DNA of 64,000 nt from Niveispirillum fermenti (GTDB lineage Bacteria > Pseudomonadota > Alphaproteobacteria > Azospirillales > Azospirillaceae). The notes under the pieces were generated by a model. It saw only the letters and a list, made by a program, of their open reading frames with translations. It had not been told where the DNA came from and did no database searches. Numbering within the stretch: the first letter of the stretch is position 1; each line of letters begins with the position of its first letter. Shown in pieces: positions 7,867 through 17,181 of the stretch. Made by a program: the position numbers and the translations under genes. The stretch is taken from positions 1 through 64,000 of the forward strand of contig NZ_JBLTXA010000011.1 of NCBI RefSeq assembly GCF_048066175.1. Reading direction: 5' to 3'.

Positions 7867-10386
7867 TCAGTGCCGGACAGCGCCTCTCCCCTCCCCGTCC
7901 GGCCAGCCATCATCACCCAGCGCAAAACCATCATAGAAAGCGGCCAGTACGGCCAGCATCTCCTCCGCCCTTGGCAGGTCGGGACCGGAAGAACCGACAT
8001 CGCCCAGTTCCGTGACCAGAAGGCGGCGGATTTCCCGTTCCGGCCCCTTGCGCGTCACACCGGCGGAACGCAGCAGGCCATCGCCGATCACGGCCAGGGA
8101 CAGCGCCAGATCGCGCCGCCCCAGCCGCAACGCTGTCAGTGCGCCCCGTTCCAGCGACCAGGGATAGGCAAAGGCGTAGCTGTGCTGCCGTGTCAGGCGC
8201 AGCGCCTCGCGCGCATTGGACAGCGCCGCGGGCAGATGCCCGTCAATGAGCAGATAAGAGGAAAGATTGGCATGAAGCGTCTGCCGCAGGGCCGGCGACA
8301 TCCTTTCCCCCGACGCCAGCGCCTGATGGGTCAGTTCGATGGCGCGGCCGGTATCCCCGCCATTGAACTCCACATCGGCCAGGCGCAGCAGGATCAGGCT
8401 GGCGACATAGGCATGCCGTTCAGCCAGGTCCAGCGCGTGCAGCAGATCGCGCCGCGCGCCCGGCATGTCCGCATGATTGGACAGAAGCCAGCCGCGGTGC
8501 GACAGCAGGCTGATCTTGTCCAGGACCCGGCCGTGATCATCGGCCAGGGCCAGCGTCTGTGCCCACAAATCCAGGCAGGCCGCGGTGTTGCCCACCACCT
8601 CGTAGAGATAGCCGGCAAGATAGAGCCCCTCGATCCTCCAGCGTAACGGCACATCGGGCGAGTGGAAGACCTGTACTGCCGGCCCCAGTTCCTCGCGCAC
8701 GTAACGGGGCCGGTCGATTTGATAGGACAGGCGGATGGGCAGCCCCTCCCCATGCAACAACAGGCCCAGAAGGGCCCGGATCTCGGGCGGGGTGGTGTCG
8801 TCGCACCGTTCCCACGCCCGCGTCAGGCAGGCGACGGAATCCGTGTAAAGGCCGAGCCTGTTCCAGGTGCGGTAGGCATCGATCACCAGCCGCTGCCCCA
8901 GCAGGACGTCGCCGTCCGGACCGAACGCCCAATCCAGCACGGCGCGGACATCGGCCATTTCAACCTCGCCCCCATCCGGCACCGCGTCGCGGCGGGCCAG
9001 CGTCTCCATGCGCTGGTACATCGCGTCACCCAGCCAGGTGGACAGCCGTGCGCGCAGCCCTTCCCGGTCCACCAGACCGGGATCGCGGGACACGACATAT
9101 TGCCGGATTGTCTCCAACAGGCGCAGTCCCTGTTCCTGCGTCTGCACGGGCCCCACCACCAGGGAACGCCCGACCAGCCCGGCCACAAGACCGGGTATGG
9201 CCGCCGGGTCCAGAGGCGGGGCGCCGCATACGGCCACGGCCGCACCAACCGGCCAGGTGCCGGCAAACAATGTCAGGCGGCCCAGCAGCAACCTTTCCTC
9301 CGCCGACAGGGGGTCTATGCTCCAATCCAGCATGCGCGACAGGCTCGCATGGCGGTATCCGGCATCGTCCGGCAGGGGAAGGTCCTGAAGGCGCCCTTCC
9401 AGCGACCGGGCCACGGCCGCCACCGTGCAGTCACGCAGGCGGGCGGCCAGCAGGGTCAAGGCCAGGGGCAACCCGTCGAGATGCCGGCACAGGCGAGCCA
9501 GTGCCGGCATCTGCGCATCATCCAGCGGTGGCCAGCCAGCCGCTTCATGGTTGCGCAGCACAAGTTGCACGGCAGGCCAGGTCCGGATGGCGGCCGCGTC
9601 CATTTCCGTCTGTGGCGGCACGGGCAGCGGGCAGAGATGCAGCAGCCTTTCCCCGCTGATCCCCAGCGGCTCCCGGCTGGTCAGCAGCAGGCGTACACCC
9701 GGACAGCCGCCCAGCAGGCTATCGGCAAACTCCGCCACCTCGTCCAGCAGATGTTCGGCATTGTCCAGCAACAGCAGGGCCGGCGCCTCCCCCAGGGCCT
9801 CGCGGATGGCGCCCATCACATCCGGCCCCGGCAGCCGGACAGCCAGGGCCGATGCCGCGACGACGGGCACCAGCCCCGCCTGGCGCACCGGCGCCAGTTC
9901 AACATGGACGACACGCATCCCCCCGCATCGGGCCGCCGCGACCAGGGCCAGACAGGTCTTGCCCACACCGCCCGGTCCGACGACGCTGACCAGCCGGGAC
10001 TGTTCCAGCAGACCCAGCAACCGGGCCAGTTCAGCGTCCCGGCCCACCAATGGCGGGCGCCCCGTTACGACCGGCTGCACGGCGGCCTCAGCGGCGATCA
10101 GCGGCATGGCAAGCCGATATCCCGCCCCCGGCACGCTTTCAACGGCATCATCACCCAATATCCGGCGCAGGGTACGGACCTGCACACGCAGATTGCCGGC
10201 GCTGACCGTGACACCAGGCCAGACCCGGGCCATCAGCGGCCCGGCCGCGACAGGCGCGCCATCGGCGGCGGCCAGGGCCACGAGCAGGTCGAAGGCGCGG
10301 TCGCCCAGGGTCAGCGGAATGCCGTTGCGCAGCACCCGGCGGTGTACGCTATCCAGCAACAAACGGTCATCGCGGCCAGAAATCAT
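7867..10386 (-). CDS. Winged-helix NTPase regulator with TPR-like C-terminus
   Basis: Large one-component regulator. Residues ~1-95 are an OmpR/CadC-type winged helix (LGDRAFDLLVALAAADGAPV, then VWPGV and an RxxLG segment). This is followed by an NB-ARC/STAND-like NTPase with P-loop VGPGGVGKTCLAL and a LLLLDNAEHL Walker B. The C-terminal half is helical repeats (TPR-like, residues ~450-800) that would sense a ligand or partner. At 839 aa it fits the ATP-dependent LuxR/SARP-like regulators used for signal-gated transcription. The ATG at 10386 begins the recognisable domain; an upstream ATG at 10468-10470 would add 28 low-complexity residues and cannot be excluded. It is divergent from an alpha/beta hydrolase gene and has a smaller relative at 11456. 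Target genes are unknown. Confidence 0.85.
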   Translation of the reverse strand: MISGRDDRLLLDSVHRRVLRNGIPLTLGDRAFDLLVALAAADGAPVAAGPLMARVWPGVTVSAGNLRVQVRTLRRILGDDAVESVPGAGYRLAMPLIAAEAAVQPVVTGRPPLVGRDAELARLLGLLEQSRLVSVVGPGGVGKTCLALVAAARCGGMRVVHVELAPVRQAGLVPVVAASALAVRLPGPDVMGAIREALGEAPALLLLDNAEHLLDEVAEFADSLLGGCPGVRLLLTSREPLGISGERLLHLCPLPVPPQTEMDAAAIRTWPAVQLVLRNHEAAGWPPLDDAQMPALARLCRHLDGLPLALTLLAARLRDCTVAAVARSLEGRLQDLPLPDDAGYRHASLSRMLDWSIDPLSAEERLLLGRLTLFAGTWPVGAAVAVCGAPPLDPAAIPGLVAGLVGRSLVVGPVQTQEQGLRLLETIRQYVVSRDPGLVDREGLRARLSTWLGDAMYQRMETLARRDAVPDGGEVEMADVRAVLDWAFGPDGDVLLGQRLVIDAYRTWNRLGLYTDSVACLTRAWERCDDTTPPEIRALLGLLLHGEGLPIRLSYQIDRPRYVREELGPAVQVFHSPDVPLRWRIEGLYLAGYLYEVVGNTAACLDLWAQTLALADDHGRVLDKISLLSHRGWLLSNHADMPGARRDLLHALDLAERHAYVASLILLRLADVEFNGGDTGRAIELTHQALASGERMSPALRQTLHANLSSYLLIDGHLPAALSNAREALRLTRQHSYAFAYPWSLERGALTALRLGRRDLALSLAVIGDGLLRSAGVTRKGPEREIRRLLVTELGDVGSSGPDLPRAEEMLAVLAAFYDGFALGDDGWPDGEGRGAVRH

Positions 10387-10569
10387 GGGCTCTACGGGGA
10401 TCGGGTCGGCGTTTCGAGATGAATAGCCCCGTATGGAACGGCCAGGGCGGGATTTTATGTCTTTTAACATGCCAGATCCCGGCTTCTGCCCGAATAGTTC
10501 ATGTGCCGATCATGCCGAAGGGCCTTGCGGGTCCTCGGCCACCGGCCGGCGCCAAACCGGAGACATCCC

Positions 10570-11397
10570 ATGGGCACCATCATCACCGATGACGGCACGC
10601 AGATTTACTACAAGGACTGGGGCAGCGGGCAACCCGTGGTGTTCAGCCATGGCTGGCCGCTGAACGCCGACAGTTGGGAAAGCCAGATGCTGCACATGGC
10701 TGACAACGGCCTGCGCGCCATCGCCCATGACCGCCGTGGCCATGGGCGGTCCAGCCAGCCCTGGCACGGGCACGACATGGACACATATGCCGACGATCTG
10801 GCGCAACTGCTGGAGAGCCTGGACCTGCGCGACGTGGTGCTGGTCGGCTTCTCCACCGGCGGGGGCGAAGTCACACGCTACATCGCCCGGCATGGCAAGG
10901 CGCGTGTGGCCAAGGTGGCACTGATCGGCGCCGTTCCGCCCCTGATGCTGAAGACACCGGCCAATCCCGGCGGCCTGCCGATGGAGGTGTTCGACGGCAT
11001 TCGTGCCGCCAGCCTGGCCAACCGTGCCCAGCTCTACAAGGACATCGCGGGCGGTCCCTTCTTCGGGTTCAACCGGCCGGGGGCGACGCCGTCGCAAGGC
11101 CTGATCGACACGTTCTGGATGCAGGGCATGATGGCCGGTCACAAGGCCACCTACGACTGCATCAAGGCCTTCTCGGAAACCGACTTCACCCAGGACCTGG
11201 CGGCGTTCGAGGGGCTGCCCACGCTGATCGTGCATGGTGACGACGATCAGGTGGTGCCCATCGACGCCGCCGGGCGCGCCACGGCCCGGCTGGTGCCGCA
11301 TGCCACGCTGAAGGTCTATGAAGGCGGGCCGCATGGGGTGACAGACACGCATAAGGACAGGCTGAACGCCGACCTTCTGGCGTTCGTGAAAGGTTGA
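10570..11397 (+). CDS. Alpha/beta hydrolase, non-haem chloroperoxidase/arylesterase-like
   Basis: Cytoplasmic alpha/beta-hydrolase close to the cofactor-free haloperoxidase/aryl esterase group. The oxyanion segment SHGWPLNADSW, nucleophile elbow GFSTGGGEV (Ser95), acid HGDDDQVVP and histidine GGPHGVTDTH are all present, so the catalytic triad is complete. At 275 aa it is full length. The ATG at 10570 has GGAG 9 nt upstream, and no signal peptide is present. It sits between two winged-helix/NTPase regulators, divergent from one and 58 bp upstream of the other on the same strand. This suggests inducible expression. The natural substrate is not deducible; the haloperoxidase activity of such enzymes is generally a side reaction through perhydrolysis. 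Confidence 0.9.
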   Translation: MGTIITDDGTQIYYKDWGSGQPVVFSHGWPLNADSWESQMLHMADNGLRAIAHDRRGHGRSSQPWHGHDMDTYADDLAQLLESLDLRDVVLVGFSTGGGEVTRYIARHGKARVAKVALIGAVPPLMLKTPANPGGLPMEVFDGIRAASLANRAQLYKDIAGGPFFGFNRPGATPSQGLIDTFWMQGMMAGHKATYDCIKAFSETDFTQDLAAFEGLPTLIVHGDDDQVVPIDAAGRATARLVPHATLKVYEGGPHGVTDTHKDRLNADLLAFVKG

Positions 11398-11455
11398 CGC
11401 TAACATCCAGGGGGTCGCCGATCCGGGCGTTCCCCCCCTGACGGGAGGCGTTTGC

Positions 11456-12796
11456 ATGCAGCCCGATGCTGGACATCTCGCACAGGAAACGGCGGCGGAA
11501 CTGGCGGTCGGCGCCTATCGTTTCCATCGCGACAGCGGTCGCCTGACCTGCCGCAACGGCGCAGCCGTGCCGCTGGGACGGCGCGCCACGGCGATGCTGT
11601 CCATCCTGGCCGAACATGCCGGGCGGGACGTGTCGGCCGGCCAGTTGCTGGACCGTGTATGGCCAGGCCAGATCGTCGACCCCGCCAATGTCGCCGTCCA
11701 GATATCCGGCCTGCGGGCCGCCATCGGTGACAGCGACGGATCGGTGATCCTGACCGTTCATGGGCGGGGCTATCGTCTGGCGACCCCAACCGTGGCCGCC
11801 CCCGTCCGCAGCATCGGCAACATACCCCTGACACTGGCGCCCCTGGCGGGCCGCACCGTGGAACTGGCCAATACCGCCAGGCTGATGCGGCGGGACCGGC
11901 TGCTGGTCATCACGGGACTGTCGGGCACCGGCAAGACGCTGCTGGCCTGCGCCGCCGCCCGCGCCCTGGCCGCGGACCATCCGGACGGGCAATGGCTGGT
12001 ACCGGTCAGCGGTGCCGTCATCGCCGATGCGGAAACCCTGGCCGCCCGTATCCTGATGGTGGTGGACCCGGCCTTCGCGGGCGAGCCGGTGGCTTCCCTT
12101 CTGGGTCTGTTGAAGGGGCGGGCCTGCCTGCTGCTGCTGGATGGGGCGGAATTGCTGGGCGACGGGGCCGTCAGCCTGGTGTACAGGCTGCTGGAGCGCT
12201 GTCCGCAGGTGGGGCTGCTGCTGACCTCGCATGTGGCGCACCGGCGCCTGTGGCGATATTGCGTGCGCCTGTCCCCCCTGTCGTTGCCCGGCGGCGATGC
12301 GCTGGCACCGGCCGCACCCGGCCTGTTCATGCAGGCCGCGGCGGCGGCCGGACTCGATATCGGCATTGATGGCCAGACCGCCGACGCCGTGGCCGGCATC
12401 TGCCGCAATCTGGGCGGGGTGCCATTGGGGGTGGAAATCGCGGCGCGGGCCGCCAGCCTGCTGGGCCTGCGGGCCACGGCGGATGCCTGCCGCGACCCGG
12501 TGCGCAGTCTTCCCGGCATCCGGCGCGCCGGTCCGGCGCGGCACCGGTCCGTTGCCGCCGCCATGGGCTGGGCACTGGACCTGCTGACCGGCGATGAACG
12601 GCAGGCCCTGCTGGCATTATCCCGGCTGCCAGGGGATTTCACCGCCGATGAGGCGGATCGCGCATTGGCCGGCGGCGGGGCTCGTCAATGGCTGGGCGGG
12701 CTTTTGGAAAAATCGATGCTGGATCGCCATGGCGACCGGTTCTCCCTGAACCCGCTGGTACGCGCCGGGGCCCGCAACACCGTGGCGGGATCGTGA
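11456..12796 (+). CDS. Winged-helix regulator with NTPase domain, short form
   Basis: Transcription factor with an OmpR/CadC-type winged helix at residues ~15-105 (GRRATAMLSILAEHAGRDVS, LDRVWPGQIVD, TVHGRGYRL). A P-loop NTPase follows (ITGLSGTGKTLLACAAAR, with CLLLLDGAELL as Walker B). At 446 aa it lacks the long helical-repeat half found in the related protein at 7867-10386, so it is a short version of the same plan. The start has GGGAGG just upstream. Its TGA overlaps the GTG start of the following binding-protein gene by 4 bp, implying translational coupling. It may have lost, or never had, a repeat-based sensor domain; the adjacent binding protein could supply sensing (inference). Confidence 0.83.
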   Translation: MQPDAGHLAQETAAELAVGAYRFHRDSGRLTCRNGAAVPLGRRATAMLSILAEHAGRDVSAGQLLDRVWPGQIVDPANVAVQISGLRAAIGDSDGSVILTVHGRGYRLATPTVAAPVRSIGNIPLTLAPLAGRTVELANTARLMRRDRLLVITGLSGTGKTLLACAAARALAADHPDGQWLVPVSGAVIADAETLAARILMVVDPAFAGEPVASLLGLLKGRACLLLLDGAELLGDGAVSLVYRLLERCPQVGLLLTSHVAHRRLWRYCVRLSPLSLPGGDALAPAAPGLFMQAAAAAGLDIGIDGQTADAVAGICRNLGGVPLGVEIAARAASLLGLRATADACRDPVRSLPGIRRAGPARHRSVAAAMGWALDLLTGDERQALLALSRLPGDFTADEADRALAGGGARQWLGGLLEKSMLDRHGDRFSLNPLVRAGARNTVAGS

Positions 12797-14397
12797 GAGG
12801 GCGGTGCCGGCTGCTGCTGGCCGGACTGCTGCTGGCCGGACTGCTGCCGACCAGACTGCTGCTGGGCGTGACGGTGTCGTCAGCGGCCGAACCGCTGCGC
12901 ATTGCCATGGGGCCGGAGCCGGAAACGCTGGACCCTCACCGGGGCCAGGGGCTGGGCACGGCCCGGCTGCTTCTGGACCTGTGCGAGGGGCTGTTGACCC
13001 GCAACGCCGCCGGCCAGCCCATACCGGGGGTGGCCGACCGCCTGTACCGGTCCCCCGACGGGCTGACCTGGACCTTCCATCTGCGCGGCGACGCCCGCTG
13101 GTGGAATGGCGACAGGGTAACGGCACAGGATTTCGTGACGGGCTGGCGCCGTGCCGTGGATCCCGCCACGGGGTCCGGTATCGCCGACCTGCTGGACGGG
13201 GTGAAGAATGCTGCGGCGATCCGCACCGGCCAGCTCCCGCCCGAACGGCTCGCCATCCAGTCCCTGGGAGAGACCACGCTAGTCGTGCAACTGGCCCGGC
13301 CTGTAGCGGACATGGAGATGCTGCTGTCCCACCGCATCACCCTGCCGGTTCACGGCCCCACCCTGGCCGCGCATGGCGCCGGCTTCGCCACGCCGCGCAG
13401 CCTGATGTGCAACGGCGCCTATCGGCTGACCGAACACAGGTTGCAGCAACATTACCGCCTGGAACGCAGCCCGTTCTTTCATGACCGTGCCGGGGTGGCG
13501 ATCGACCGGATCGACCTGCTGGTCACCGACAGCGCCGAAAGGGAGATGAACCTTTTCCGCGCCGGACAGGTGGATGTCACCAGCACCGTGCCGCTGCCGC
13601 TGGTGCCCTGGGCGCGGCGGGAACGGCCTGATGCGCTGCATGTCCACCCCTGGACAAACCTGTCCTATCTGCACGCCCGGCCCGACGCTCCGGCCTGGCG
13701 GGACAACCCCGCCTTCCTGGAAGCGCTGGAACTGGCACTTGACCGGGAGCAATTGACCAGCGACCAGCACGGTATGTTCATCCCGGCCCGGCACCTGATC
13801 CCACCCGGCCTTTTACCCGAAGCGGAGCCGGCCGAGCCCACCGGACCGGACGATGCCGCGGCGGCGGCCAGCCCCGCCCGGCAGGCGGCCGCACGCGCGG
13901 CACTGGCCCGCGCCGGCTTCGGACCGGGCCGGCCGCCGCCGCGTGTGGAGATTCTGCATGCGGCGGTGGACGGTGTGCGCCACCGCGTCGTGTCGATCGC
14001 CGCCCAATGGAAGCAGGTGCTGGGGGTGGAAACCGATCTGGTGGGCGTGGAGCCGCGGCTGGTCGTCAGCCGGGCGGCGCTGGGCGCCCATGACGGTTTC
14101 GTGTTCAGTACCTGGATATCCTATTCCCCGTTCTATGCCCTGTCGCCGTTCCTGCCGCCTGGCCGGACGCCGGAAACACTGGACGGGCCGGGATATGCGG
14201 CCGCGCTGCGCGGGCTGGAACGGATGGTGCTGGACAGCCGGCTGGTCATCCCGCTGATGTTCGGCAGTTCGCGGCACATGGTGGCGCCGGCGGTCCACGG
14301 CTGGCAGGACAATGTCCATGACATCCACCCGCTGCGCACCCTGTCGCTGGCACCGCCCGTCACAGCGACCAGCCCAGTTCCAGACCCACCAGGGTGA
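12793..14397 (+). CDS. Oligopeptide ABC transporter-type substrate-binding protein (family 5), orphan
   Basis: Extracytoplasmic solute-binding protein of the OppA/DppA family (SBP_bac_5). A leucine-rich signal peptide is followed by the conserved opening LRIAMGPEPETLDPHRG and the LTWTFHLRGDARWWNGDRVTAQDF signature region (see positions 13060-13130). At 534 aa it is full length. The start is a GTG overlapping the stop of the upstream regulator. No permease or ATPase genes follow; the next gene is on the opposite strand and overlaps the last 38 bp. The protein therefore either borrows a transporter encoded elsewhere or serves as a ligand sensor for the coupled regulator. The signal peptide contains a 15-bp tandem repeat (12811-12870). 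Confidence 0.87.
   Translation: MRGRCRLLLAGLLLAGLLPTRLLLGVTVSSAAEPLRIAMGPEPETLDPHRGQGLGTARLLLDLCEGLLTRNAAGQPIPGVADRLYRSPDGLTWTFHLRGDARWWNGDRVTAQDFVTGWRRAVDPATGSGIADLLDGVKNAAAIRTGQLPPERLAIQSLGETTLVVQLARPVADMEMLLSHRITLPVHGPTLAAHGAGFATPRSLMCNGAYRLTEHRLQQHYRLERSPFFHDRAGVAIDRIDLLVTDSAEREMNLFRAGQVDVTSTVPLPLVPWARRERPDALHVHPWTNLSYLHARPDAPAWRDNPAFLEALELALDREQLTSDQHGMFIPARHLIPPGLLPEAEPAEPTGPDDAAAAASPARQAAARAALARAGFGPGRPPPRVEILHAAVDGVRHRVVSIAAQWKQVLGVETDLVGVEPRLVVSRAALGAHDGFVFSTWISYSPFYALSPFLPPGRTPETLDGPGYAAALRGLERMVLDSRLVIPLMFGSSRHMVAPAVHGWQDNVHDIHPLRTLSLAPPVTATSPVPDPPG
12811..12870 (+). repeat. 15-bp tandem repeat inside a signal peptide
   Basis: Four consecutive 15-bp units: the first two identical (CTGCTGCTGGCCGGA), the last two degenerate. 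They encode LLLAG, LLLAG, LLPTR, LLLGV in the hydrophobic core of the binding protein's signal sequence. The repeat is in frame, so copy-number change would only lengthen or shorten the h-region. Confidence 0.8.
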
Positions 14398-15604
14398 TGG
14401 TCCGCGCCGGCCCCGTCCCCCGCACGAATCGGCCCGGCCGGAACAGGGAGAAGGAGGCGGCAGCGGTCAGCCCGCGTCCTTCCCAGCCCAGTACCAGTTC
14501 ACCCTGCCGGCCGACGAAGCGGCCGGCGTCAGGCTCAGCCGGCCGGAGGACCTGTCCGGACAGGCCATAGAGCCCGTCGGCCCGCCGCTGCCGCCAATAG
14601 AACACCCCGGCCGCCGACAGTTGGAACCCCGCCCCCAGATCCAGTTCCAGGCCCGGATGCAGGTTCACCATGTTGCGGGGACCGATGGGGGTCAACTCAC
14701 CGAAATATTTGGCACGCGGATAAAGCGGGTTGAAGGTTCCCAGCCGCCCATCGGCCGGGCTGGCGTCGCCACTGGCGATGTTGGCGCGCAGCAGCAGGCG
14801 GGGTGACAAACCCGGACCGGGCAGGCGATATCCGACCTCGCTGGCCAGGGACCAGGCCCGTATCTCCGTACCGGCAAACCGGCCCCATTGCCACATCCCT
14901 TCCCCGTTCCAGGTCCAGTTTCCATCGGACCCGGCCAGGCGAAGACCGGCCGTGCGGCGGCTTTCCCGGCCGGCACCCTGTGCATAACGCGCTGTATCCT
15001 GCCCCGTGGCCAGCAGATAGGCGTCCAGTGTCCCCTGCCCTGCATCGATGGTGGCATAGGCACCGCGCAGGAAACGGCCCTGACCGGGTGCGTCATCCAG
15101 ATCACCGGAACCGGCGATGACGGGTCGCAGGGCCAGCAGGTCCACCTGCCAGCCGCCACCGGCAACCCGCATCCGGGCACCATCGAAGGGCTGTGGCACG
15201 TTGGCGCCATAGCGCCGGCCGACCAGCCGTTCCGACCCCAGGCCCAGCAATGCCCTGCCAACCGTCAGCATCAGGTCGATATCGCCGCCCTGTGCCAGAT
15301 CGATGCCGACAGCGGCTTCCAGCAGGTCCAGTCCCGTGCGGTCGGGCGGGCCGGGCCTGTCGCGCATGCCCTCCACGCCGGCAGCGATACCGCGCAGCCG
15401 CACATGCAGCGGCTGCGCCGACACGTCCAGCCATGGCATGGCCCGATGAAGGAGCCGGGCATCGCCGCCATCGGCCCAGTCGCCATGATCCAGGCTTTCC
15501 CAACGCAAACGGAGGTCCAGACCCGCCGTCACGGCATCGTCCGCCGCCATGGATGGCACAGCCAGCAACAGCGCGGTCAGCAGGCCGGCGGCACGGCGCC
15601 TCAT
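14360..15604 (-). CDS. Outer-membrane alginate-export-family porin
   Basis: Predicted beta-barrel of the alginate_exp (AlgE-like) family, which forms outer-membrane channels for anionic sugars or small organic substrates. The first ~21 residues are a signal peptide (ALLLAVPSMAA). The rest has the alternating aromatic/glycine pattern of beta strands and ends in LVGLELGWSL; family hallmarks such as the RLRWES opening and the LYPRAKYFGE segment are present. At 414 aa it is normal. Its start overlaps the stop of the upstream MFS gene by 4 bp, so it is the last gene of a leftward operon. Its 3' end overlaps the convergent binding-protein gene by 38 bp. The role is probably substrate entry for the operon, not alginate export, because no alginate genes are present. 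Confidence 0.8.
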   Translation of the reverse strand: MRRRAAGLLTALLLAVPSMAADDAVTAGLDLRLRWESLDHGDWADGGDARLLHRAMPWLDVSAQPLHVRLRGIAAGVEGMRDRPGPPDRTGLDLLEAAVGIDLAQGGDIDLMLTVGRALLGLGSERLVGRRYGANVPQPFDGARMRVAGGGWQVDLLALRPVIAGSGDLDDAPGQGRFLRGAYATIDAGQGTLDAYLLATGQDTARYAQGAGRESRRTAGLRLAGSDGNWTWNGEGMWQWGRFAGTEIRAWSLASEVGYRLPGPGLSPRLLLRANIASGDASPADGRLGTFNPLYPRAKYFGELTPIGPRNMVNLHPGLELDLGAGFQLSAAGVFYWRQRRADGLYGLSGQVLRPAEPDAGRFVGRQGELVLGWEGRGLTAAASFSLFRPGRFVRGTGPARTITLVGLELGWSL

Positions 15605-17181
15605 GGCGCGATCAGGTGTCGGACCAGAGGCGGTTCAGGACCGAGATGGAAGGCCCTGACGGTTTCCTGGTCCTCGCGGTCGGCATGGGTCACCCGCTCA
15701 TGCTGGCGCAGATGTTCCAGCCAGCTTTCCAGCACGAAGCTCTCCACCATGCGGCCGGGGTCGGCTGCATCCTCGTAAAGCCCCCAGTTGATGGCCCCAT
15801 CGCGATGGCGGATACGGCGAAGGCTGGCCATGGCGGCCGTGAAATCCTTCACCCGGGCGGGATCGACCCGATATTCCACCGTGATCATCACGGGGCCGCG
15901 ATCGGTGGGACTGTCCACAGCCACGACGGGAGCAGGCCAGTGGGAGGATGGGGAGACATTGCCGGCCATGTCTCCCCCGATCCGCCACCGCAAGGCGAGC
16001 CCCAGGGCCAGCACCAGTCCCGCCGCAGACAGCAGCAGGGTAGGCTGGATGCCGATCCGGCCTGCCACCCAGCCCCAGCCGGCACTGCCCGCCGCCATGG
16101 AACCCTGGAAGACCAGCAGGTTGATGGCCAGCGCCCGCGCCTTCACCCAGGACGGTGCCGCCATCTGTGCCGCCACGTTGAAGCTGGACAGCATGGCGAT
16201 CCAGGCCATGCCGGCCAGGGCCATGGCAGCGGCGGCCTGTGCGAAACTCTGCGCGAACGCCAGGCCAACGGCGACAACGGCGAACAGAAGGCTGGCCGCG
16301 ATGGTCTGGCCATTGGCGGACAGGTGCCGCCGCAGGTGGGGCAGCAGCACCGCTCCGACGATGGCGCCCATCCCCATGCTGCCCAGCATCGCGCCATAGC
16401 CGGCCGCGCTCAACCCCAGTTCCCGGCGCGCGATGATGGGGATGAAGGCCCACAGCGCGCTGGCGAACAGGAAGAAGCCCATCGACCGGATCAGCACCGT
16501 GCGCAAGGCGGGCGAATGGCGGACATAGCGGGCACCGGCCCGCAGCGCAGCCGTGAAATGCTCGGCCGGCAGGGTGGTCGGCGACACCTGCCGCTTCCAG
16601 CGCAAAAGCACCAGCCAGACACCCAGCACGGACAAGGCATTCAGGGCGAAAACGGCGGCGGGGCCGGCGGCGGCAATGATGAACCCGCCCAGCGCCGGCC
16701 CGATGGCGCGGGAGATGTTGATCCCCAGGCTGTTCAGCGCCACAGCCTCCGCCAGGCTGGGCCGGGGCACCAGTTCGGGCACGATGGCCTGGAAGGCCGG
16801 GGCGGACAGGGCAGCCCCGGTGGCCAGCGCGAAGGTCAGGGCCAGCAGCAGGCCGGGGCCCGTGATGCCCTGGAACGTCGCCATTGCCAGCAGCCCGGCA
16901 CAGATAAGCGCCCAGAACTGCGCCAGGATCAGCAGGCGGCGCCGGTCAACGATATCGGCCAGCGCCCCGCCGGGCAGCGCGAAAAGAAACATGGGCAGGG
17001 TGGTCGCCGCCTGGACCAGCGCCACCATGATGGGCGCGTCCGACAATCCCGTCATCAACCAGCCGGCCCCGGCATCATGCATCCAGGTGCCGACATTGGA
17101 CACGATGGTGGCGATCCACAGGGCGCGGAACAGGGGCAGGCGCAACGGATGTGGCGGCGGGCCGGCGGCCGTGTCGGTCAT
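15601..17181 (-). CDS. MFS transporter, MFS_3 (EntS-like) with C-terminal ABM-like domain
   Basis: Major-facilitator transporter of the transmembrane secretion effector/EntS type, with about 12 hydrophobic segments in the first ~410 residues. A cytoplasmic C-terminal domain of about 100 residues (starting near MITVEYRVDPARVKDF) resembles the antibiotic-biosynthesis-monooxygenase-like tail typical of MFS_3 proteins. At 526 aa it is full length for that subgroup. The start codon overlaps the stop of the upstream DoxX gene, and its stop overlaps the porin start; both are 4-bp ATGA junctions. Family members are usually exporters of small molecules, so within this operon it may expel a toxic substrate or product (inference). 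Confidence 0.87.
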   Translation of the reverse strand: MTDTAAGPPPHPLRLPLFRALWIATIVSNVGTWMHDAGAGWLMTGLSDAPIMVALVQAATTLPMFLFALPGGALADIVDRRRLLILAQFWALICAGLLAMATFQGITGPGLLLALTFALATGAALSAPAFQAIVPELVPRPSLAEAVALNSLGINISRAIGPALGGFIIAAAGPAAVFALNALSVLGVWLVLLRWKRQVSPTTLPAEHFTAALRAGARYVRHSPALRTVLIRSMGFFLFASALWAFIPIIARRELGLSAAGYGAMLGSMGMGAIVGAVLLPHLRRHLSANGQTIAASLLFAVVAVGLAFAQSFAQAAAAMALAGMAWIAMLSSFNVAAQMAAPSWVKARALAINLLVFQGSMAAGSAGWGWVAGRIGIQPTLLLSAAGLVLALGLALRWRIGGDMAGNVSPSSHWPAPVVAVDSPTDRGPVMITVEYRVDPARVKDFTAAMASLRRIRHRDGAINWGLYEDAADPGRMVESFVLESWLEHLRQHERVTHADREDQETVRAFHLGPEPPLVRHLIAP

